Assembly (NCBI RefSeq): GCF_002410825.1
Contig: NZ_DHOS01000063.1
Location: 11,889 to 75,888, forward strand
Direction: 5' to 3'
DNA length: 64,000 nucleotides
DNA from: Proteiniphilum sp. UBA5384
GTDB taxonomy: Bacteria; Bacteroidota; Bacteroidia; Bacteroidales; Dysgonomonadaceae
The notes under the pieces: model-generated
Database searches by the model: none
What the model was told of the DNA's origin: nothing
What the model saw: only the letters and a program-made list of their open reading frames with translations
Made by a program: the position numbers and the translations under genes
In this document: positions 60,401-64,000 of the stretch, one piece after another
Layout: each line of letters starts with the position of its first letter
How positions within the stretch are numbered: position 1 is the stretch's first letter

Positions 60401-60543
60401 CAGGAACAATCGTCTCGATGATATTTGTAGTCACTATCCTTCCCCTGGCTTATTGGCTGGTATACCGGCATAAAGATAAAGAGGATCACCCATCTTCCAT
60501 TCCCGAAGATGCAGAGGCATGTCCCGAAGATGCAGAGGCATGA
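57409..60543 (+). CDS. RND efflux pump (operon 3, distinct subfamily)
   Basis: The 1044-residue inner-membrane pump begins 12 bp after the adaptor. The N-terminal helix, two periplasmic loops and two six-helix bundles are recognisable (PKREFPSVTIRQGVVVGVYSGATSAEVEEQLAKPLENFLF; GMVSLIGIIVRNGIIMYDYTEE). TM4 reads GMIVDNSVVIVDSYLEKL: Asp405 is kept but the second Asp of the AcrB pair is Asn406. That is seen in a separate RND subfamily, so the pump is probably functional. The C-terminus ends in a 21-bp tandem repeat coding PEDAEAC-PEDAEA. Substrate unknown. Confidence 0.93.
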   Translation: MEKKATIIDWTMKYNRLVLLLVTVFIVFGIYALVEMPKREFPSVTIRQGVVVGVYSGATSAEVEEQLAKPLENFLFTYKEVKKAKTYSQSKDGMVYVFVELNDDVYNKDEVWSKIKHGLTTFKMQLPSGVLALIANDDFGDTSALLITLESDTKTYRQLEEQIEILEGKLRSIESVSNLRRYGTQKEQISIYIEKEKLATYGISVLNLYQTLTTKGLITLSGNIDNKDMVVPIHIERPYLSEKDIEEQIIYSDAGGNHIRLKDIARVVREYPKPDSYITNNGKKCLVLSTEMREGYNIVQYGKDVDVVLREFQESLPEDVGIYRIADEPKVVNSSVSNFLQELLLAITAVMLVVVILLPLRVAAVSASSIPITIFIALGTLFIAGFELNIVTLAALIVTLGMIVDNSVVIVDSYLEKLNQGVPRKEAAAESAKEYVKAIASATLAICFAFLPFLFVVSGLIHDFIVAFPWTILLTLSISWAVAILVIPFLQYFFIRKGLRPGKDEKPKKGTIMLEKLQGGYEWLLAKVFRFPKLSIVITVAAIAAGIIIFMNIPLKLLPIAERDQFAVEIYLPGGSSLEQTETVSRDMEAILRADERVVSVTAFYGAGSPRFHTVYAPKIGGPNFAQFIVNTRSNRDTEKILDEYSDKYAHYYPNAFVKFKQLEYVAVDADVEIRLAGDDIPDLKQFADTLMTELNKLEEPVRIYTSFEEPLPGIKISVDPIEANRLGISEAILGINLASRFADVPITTVWENDYSLPVVLKSKSTEVEAADVANEYVSGILSPAVPLRQIAHVSPDWNEGQIVRRNGIRTLSVYVDLKRGEDVSSVQSKVETIVGDIAGTALSEGISISYGGVEEFNDENLPGIVRGLIMAAAIMFLVMVFHFKKVSLSVLVLVSMSFSIFGVALGMNIAGLPISATAILGMVSLIGIIVRNGIIMYDYTEELRRTQHKTVREAAILSGKRRMRPIFLTSAAASMGVIPMIISQSPLWYPMGTVIFSGTIVSMIFVVTILPLAYWLVYRHKDKEDHPSSIPEDAEACPEDAEA

Positions 60544-60596
60544 AACGAACCCTCTCTCTGAAATGAAAAAATTACACAAAGACATGGTTAATTAAT

Positions 60597-61964
60597 ATGA
60601 AAAAAAGATATATTGCTCCGATAATAATCCTTTGCGCCTTCACAGGAACAATCCAATTGAAGGCACAGGCAAAATACAGCCTCGATGATTGTAAAAAAAT
60701 GGCTTTGGAGTATAATCGCTCCATAAAAAACAGCCGTTTGGAAATTGAAACCGCAAAACAAACAAAAAAGAATGCCTTTACCGGTTATTTCCCCAAAGTG
60801 AGTGCCACCGGCATGGGTTTTCGTTTTAGTGACCCCTTACTCGAGTACAATATGCCGGGAGGCGACCTGCCGGTGTATGATGGCAATCCTGCCAACCTTC
60901 CCGGTGCCACCCAATTCGCTTATTTTCCGGGTATTTCACTTTCATTACTGGATAAGGCTAATATTGCTGCTGTTACCGCCGTACAACCACTCTATGCCGG
61001 CGGACGCATCGTTACCGGTAATAAGCTGGCCCAACTGGGGGTTAACGTCAACCAAAGCAGGCTTATACTATCCAAAAGCGAAGTCCTGCTGCAAACCGAA
61101 GAGCAATACTGGGGCATTGTGTCACTGAACGAAAAGCTGAGAACCCTGCACCTGGCTGAGAGTCTGCTCGATACCGTGTATAAGCAGGCGAACGATTCTT
61201 ATCGGGCGGGATTGATAAACCGGAACGATGTGATGAAAGTATCTATCAGGCAAAGTGAAATGAGAATGAACCGGCTTAAGCTCGAAAATGGGATCAGGCT
61301 TGCAATGATGGCCTTCAGTCAGCATATCGGGTTGGCGTATGATTCGACTATGGTTTTGTCCGATACCCTTGTCGCCAGCCAAAGTCCGGACGAAGTATAC
61401 CTGGATGCCGGCCAGGCTTTGTTTCACCGCGAAGAATATAAGCTACTGCAAAAGAGTGTGGAAGCAGAGGAACTGCAGACCCGGTTGAAGATCGGGGAAT
61501 ATTTGCCTGAGGTAGGCGTTGGCGTAGGGGCGGTATACTATGATTATGATTTTAGTAATAACAAAGGTACATCCAATACAATGGTATTTGCATCCGTAAA
61601 GATTCCCATTTCCGATTGGTGGGGCGCTTCCCATGCCATAAAAGAAAAAAAGTTTAAGGAACAGATTGCCCGTAACAATAGCCGGAATGGTGAGGAATTG
61701 CTTTTATTGCAGATACAGAAAGCATGGAACGAGCTTAATGAAGCATACAAGCAAATAGAAGTGGCGAATGAAACCGTGGCCCAGGCCGAAGAGAACCTGA
61801 GGATCAATAGTGACAATTACAAGAACGGCATTGTGAATATTTCCGATATGCTCGAAGCACAAATGATACTCCAGCAGACAAGAGACGAACTGACTGATGC
61901 CCGGTCGGGCTATAAAATCAAGCTTGTCACTTATTTGCAGGTAACCGGACGGTATGAATTGTAA
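60597..61964 (+). CDS. TolC-family outer-membrane efflux protein (operon 3)
   Basis: The 455-residue protein has a signal peptide (about 1-24, ending LKAQA) and two OEP repeats: YSLDDCKKMALEYNRSIKNSRLEIETAKQTKKNAFTGYFPKVSATG at the start, SYRAGLINRNDVMKVSIRQSE in the first coiled-coil, and NYKNGIVNISDMLEAQMILQQTRDELTDARSGYKIKLVTYLQVTG at the end. It resembles the TolC group found last in adaptor-pump-TolC operons. It follows the pump gene by 53 bp and is probably co-transcribed. Confidence 0.92.
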   Translation: MKKRYIAPIIILCAFTGTIQLKAQAKYSLDDCKKMALEYNRSIKNSRLEIETAKQTKKNAFTGYFPKVSATGMGFRFSDPLLEYNMPGGDLPVYDGNPANLPGATQFAYFPGISLSLLDKANIAAVTAVQPLYAGGRIVTGNKLAQLGVNVNQSRLILSKSEVLLQTEEQYWGIVSLNEKLRTLHLAESLLDTVYKQANDSYRAGLINRNDVMKVSIRQSEMRMNRLKLENGIRLAMMAFSQHIGLAYDSTMVLSDTLVASQSPDEVYLDAGQALFHREEYKLLQKSVEAEELQTRLKIGEYLPEVGVGVGAVYYDYDFSNNKGTSNTMVFASVKIPISDWWGASHAIKEKKFKEQIARNNSRNGEELLLLQIQKAWNELNEAYKQIEVANETVAQAEENLRINSDNYKNGIVNISDMLEAQMILQQTRDELTDARSGYKIKLVTYLQVTGRYEL

Positions 61965-62008
61965 AATAATTTACTATATTTATATCCTGAATTGAATATT
62001 GTACTTAT

Positions 62009-63511
62009 ATGAAGATCCTTACATCGGCACAGATCAGGAAGATAGACGCAGAAACAATATCAAGGGAGGGAATACCGTCGCTTGAGTTGATGAAACGTGC
62101 TGCGACGGCATTCTTTCACTTTTTTGCGGAGAAATACACGGATAGGGACAGTTCCGTAATTATCTTTGCCGGGGTGGGTAATAACGGAGGGGACGCATTG
62201 GTAGTCGCCCGTTTATTACATAAGGCGGGTTATCCGGTAAAAGCTTATATGGTGGAATTCAGTAATCGGTATACCGAAGACTGTGCCCATAATGTCCGCC
62301 GCATGAAAGCAGAAAATATCTCCTATAAAAAAATTGTGGAAAAAGGAGATATTCCCGATCTGTCACCCTTCGATGTGGTAATCGACGGTATATTCGGTAC
62401 GGGATTGTCACGTGAAGTGGATGGCGTGGCCGCCGAAGTGATTGCACGGATCAACGGGAGCGGAAAAAAGGTGATCAGCATCGATGTGCCAAGCGGGTTG
62501 TATGCGGACCGGAAAACGGAGTTCGCAGTGAAAGCAACCGAAACGGTCACTTTCCAGATTCCTAAACTGGCATTGTATCTGCCGGAAAATGCCGCTTTTA
62601 CCGGGAATGTACAGATCGTACCAATAGGCCTGAGCGAAGAAGCTGTTGCTGAAGCTGAGACGGATACCTACCTGACGGAGAAGAAGGATATCAGGGGGAT
62701 GCTGAAACCGCTTCCCAAATTTGCCCATAAAGGTACGCAGGGACATGCGCTGGTCATTGGTGGGAGCCTGGGTAAATGCGGATCGGTCTCCCTTGCTGCG
62801 AAAGCTGCCCTTAAAACCGGTTGTGGATTGGTCACCGCCTATTTGCCCAAATGTGGAGTGATACCTATACAGTCCAATTTCCCTGAAGCAATGGCCCTTG
62901 AGGATAAGGGGATGGAACATATCACTTCCATAGATTACGATCTGAAACCGGATGCCGTTGGTATCGGTATGGGGATGGGATTGCATGAAGAAACAGAGCA
63001 GGCGCTGTATTCTTTCCTCCTGAAAAGCAGGGGCCCGTTGGTGGTGGATGCCGACGCATTGAATATCCTTTCCCGCTATCCTGATTGGCTCACCCTCCTG
63101 CCAAAAGGAACCATCCTGACCCCCCATCCTAAAGAGCTTCAGCGGCTGATAGGTGGATGGTGCGATGATTATGATAAGATCGGAAAAACAAGATTGTTTG
63201 CGCGAAAATATAATGTGGTCGTAATCGTAAAGGGAGCTTATTCACTGGTTATCGATCAAAAAGAAATATGCGTGAACAGCAGTGGGACGCCCGCACTGGC
63301 AACGGCAGGAAGCGGGGACGTGCTGACCGGCATGGTCACCAGCCTGCTGGCACAGGGTTACCAACCGTTTGTGGCAGCCCGGATAGGAGTTTTCCTGCAT
63401 GGAATGACTGCCGATATTACCGGAGACACCATTCATCCCCGTAGTTTCGTGGCTTCGGATATCATTGAAAATATAGGAAATGCCTACCGGAGTTTAGAAA
63501 AAAAACAGTGA
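62009..63511 (+). CDS. nnr: Bifunctional NAD(P)H-hydrate epimerase / ADP-dependent NAD(P)H-hydrate dehydratase
   Basis: The 500-residue enzyme repairs NAD(P)H damaged by hydration. The N-terminal epimerase domain (1 to ~215) has the YjeF start MKILTSAQIRKIDAETI, GVGNNGGDALVVARLL and DGIFGTGLSREVDG. The C-terminal dehydratase (about 230-495) has the ribokinase-like HKGTQGHALVIGGSLGKCGS, VVDADALNIL, ILTPHPKELQRL and the phosphate loop LATAGSGDVLTGM. Length is normal for the fused form. It begins 44 bp after the TolC gene; whether it shares that transcript is uncertain. Confidence 0.95.
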   Translation: MKILTSAQIRKIDAETISREGIPSLELMKRAATAFFHFFAEKYTDRDSSVIIFAGVGNNGGDALVVARLLHKAGYPVKAYMVEFSNRYTEDCAHNVRRMKAENISYKKIVEKGDIPDLSPFDVVIDGIFGTGLSREVDGVAAEVIARINGSGKKVISIDVPSGLYADRKTEFAVKATETVTFQIPKLALYLPENAAFTGNVQIVPIGLSEEAVAEAETDTYLTEKKDIRGMLKPLPKFAHKGTQGHALVIGGSLGKCGSVSLAAKAALKTGCGLVTAYLPKCGVIPIQSNFPEAMALEDKGMEHITSIDYDLKPDAVGIGMGMGLHEETEQALYSFLLKSRGPLVVDADALNILSRYPDWLTLLPKGTILTPHPKELQRLIGGWCDDYDKIGKTRLFARKYNVVVIVKGAYSLVIDQKEICVNSSGTPALATAGSGDVLTGMVTSLLAQGYQPFVAARIGVFLHGMTADITGDTIHPRSFVASDIIENIGNAYRSLEKKQ

Positions 63512-63515
63512 TGCG

Positions 63516-63548
63516 TTTGTGATTTACGAATTAATTATGTAATTTTGC
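63516..63548 (+). promoter_or_regulatory. rplU-rpmA promoter
   Basis: TTTG (63516-63519), 20 bp, then TAATTTTGC (63540-63548), a full consensus promoter. The leader of about 75 nt contains a hairpin (see next entry). Confidence 0.75.
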
Positions 63549-63575
63549 ACCTCAATTTGCCAATAGGCCAAAAAA

Positions 63576-63600
63576 GAGGTTGCGGAAAGCAACACGCCTC
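63576..63600 (+). promoter_or_regulatory. Hairpin in the rplU leader
   Basis: GAGG-TTGC-GGAAA-GCAA-cacg-CCTC: an inner TTGC/GCAA stem within an outer GAGG/CCTC stem. Such leaders often mediate feedback by a ribosomal protein; this one is not matched to a named family. Confidence 0.4.
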
Positions 63601-63628
63601 AGGCACGTAACTTCAGGTTATTTTATTT

Positions 63629-63940
63629 ATGTACGTCATTGTAGACATTCAGGGTCAACAGTTTAAAGTTGAACAAGACCAAAAATTATTTGTCCACCGG
63701 ATCAACGCCGATCAGGGTGCTGAGGTGGAATTTGAGAAGGTGATGCTCGTGGATAACGATGGTGCCGTAACAGTTGGCGCGCCGGTGATCGACGGAGCAA
63801 AGGTGGTAGTAGAGATCCTTTCCCACGTGAAAGGCGACAAAGTCCTTGTCTTCAAGAAGAAAAGAAGAAAAGGTTACCGGAAGCTGAACGGTCACCGTCA
63901 ACAGTTTTCCGAAGTGAGAGTAAAGGAAATTATTGCTTAA
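63629..63940 (+). CDS. rplU: 50S ribosomal protein L21
   Basis: The 103-residue protein is a normal-length L21: MYVIVDIQGQQFKVEQDQKLFVHRI, the GAPVIDGAKVVVEILSHVKGDKV middle and the basic signature FKKKRRKGYRKLNGHRQQFSEVRV that binds 23S rRNA. It is first in the rplU-rpmA operon, the conserved bacterial order. The upstream promoter is a perfect consensus. Confidence 0.97.
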   Translation: MYVIVDIQGQQFKVEQDQKLFVHRINADQGAEVEFEKVMLVDNDGAVTVGAPVIDGAKVVVEILSHVKGDKVLVFKKKRRKGYRKLNGHRQQFSEVRVKEIIA

Positions 63941-63960
63941 TCAGTTAAAATCAGAAGGAA

Positions 63961-64000
63961 ATGGCACATAAGAAAGGTGTAGGTAGTTCCAAGAACGGCC
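63961..64000 (+). CDS. rpmA: 50S ribosomal protein L27, N-terminal end (cut by window edge)
   Basis: The first 13 codons after the ATG at 63961 read MAHKKGVGSSKNG, the invariant start of L27, 20 bp after rplU. As in many Bacteroidetes the N-terminus starts directly with the mature MAHKKG sequence and lacks a cleavable extension. Confidence 0.93.
   Translation, partial: MAHKKGVGSSKNG

Noticed and set aside
1..64000. CRISPR array, prophage or integrative element
   Set aside because: No regularly spaced repeats, integrase, phage structural or conjugation genes were seen anywhere in the window.

Overview
The window is a chromosomal segment of a Bacteroidetes bacterium, most likely order Bacteroidales and close to Dysgonomonadaceae (Proteiniphilum/Petrimonas-like). 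The evidence is the family-type promoter (TTTG, about 20 bp, TAnnTTTG) seen repeatedly on both strands, weak Shine-Dalgarno sites, many lipoprotein signals, and Bacteroidetes-typical proteins (PadR/PspC pair, DUF6132, TrpB2, malic enzyme fused to a PTA-like domain). Species assignment is inference. No rRNA, CRISPR array, complete insertion sequence or prophage was seen. Layout. 1-5.9 kb: the cut N-terminus of a secretion adaptor, a higBA toxin-antitoxin pair, a decayed glutamate/aspartate symporter, a DUF488 protein, a lipoprotein oligopeptidase of family S9, a DUF3788 protein and the remnant of a DUF4143 ATPase. 5.9-24 kb: mostly housekeeping genes (arginine decarboxylase, serpin lipoprotein, B12-dependent ribonucleotide reductase, patatin-Omp85 protein, YigZ, topoisomerase I, split chromate-type transporter, TrpB2, malic enzyme). 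Upstream of the chromate-type pair, on the minus strand, lies a roughly 200-nt segment with its own perfect promoter, five concentrically nested helices and a terminal U-tract. This is the strongest candidate for an unannotated structured RNA and has a 6S-like outline. 24-43 kb: two paralogous five-gene efflux operons in the same order (TetR regulator, TolC-like outer-membrane factor, membrane-fusion lipoprotein, RND pump, small PII-like protein). Between them lie a thioredoxin-fold protein with a degenerate active site, a stand-alone LpxC paralog, a DUF6132 membrane peptide, a small outer-membrane protein, a second possible small RNA and a LytS/LytTR two-component pair. The PII-like gene closing each operon suggests post-translational control of the pump. 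43-50 kb: a decayed AAE-type transporter, nicotinate phosphoribosyltransferase, M23 peptidase, CoaBC and a PadR-PspC envelope-stress pair. 50-55 kb: two tRNA-Leu genes whose promoter is followed by a short hairpin RNA, then a tightly packed minus-strand operon of a TauE-type permease, a CdsA-like cytidylyltransferase, a DGK/dolichol-kinase-like membrane protein, an extended SDR and a CDP-alcohol phosphatidyltransferase. This operon looks like a dedicated pathway for an unusual lipid. 55-64 kb: an AraC regulator divergent from a third RND operon (adaptor, pump, TolC), then NAD(P)H-hydrate repair enzyme, ribosomal protein L21 and the start of L27. All functional statements rest on reading motifs and family resemblance by eye; no database search was possible.
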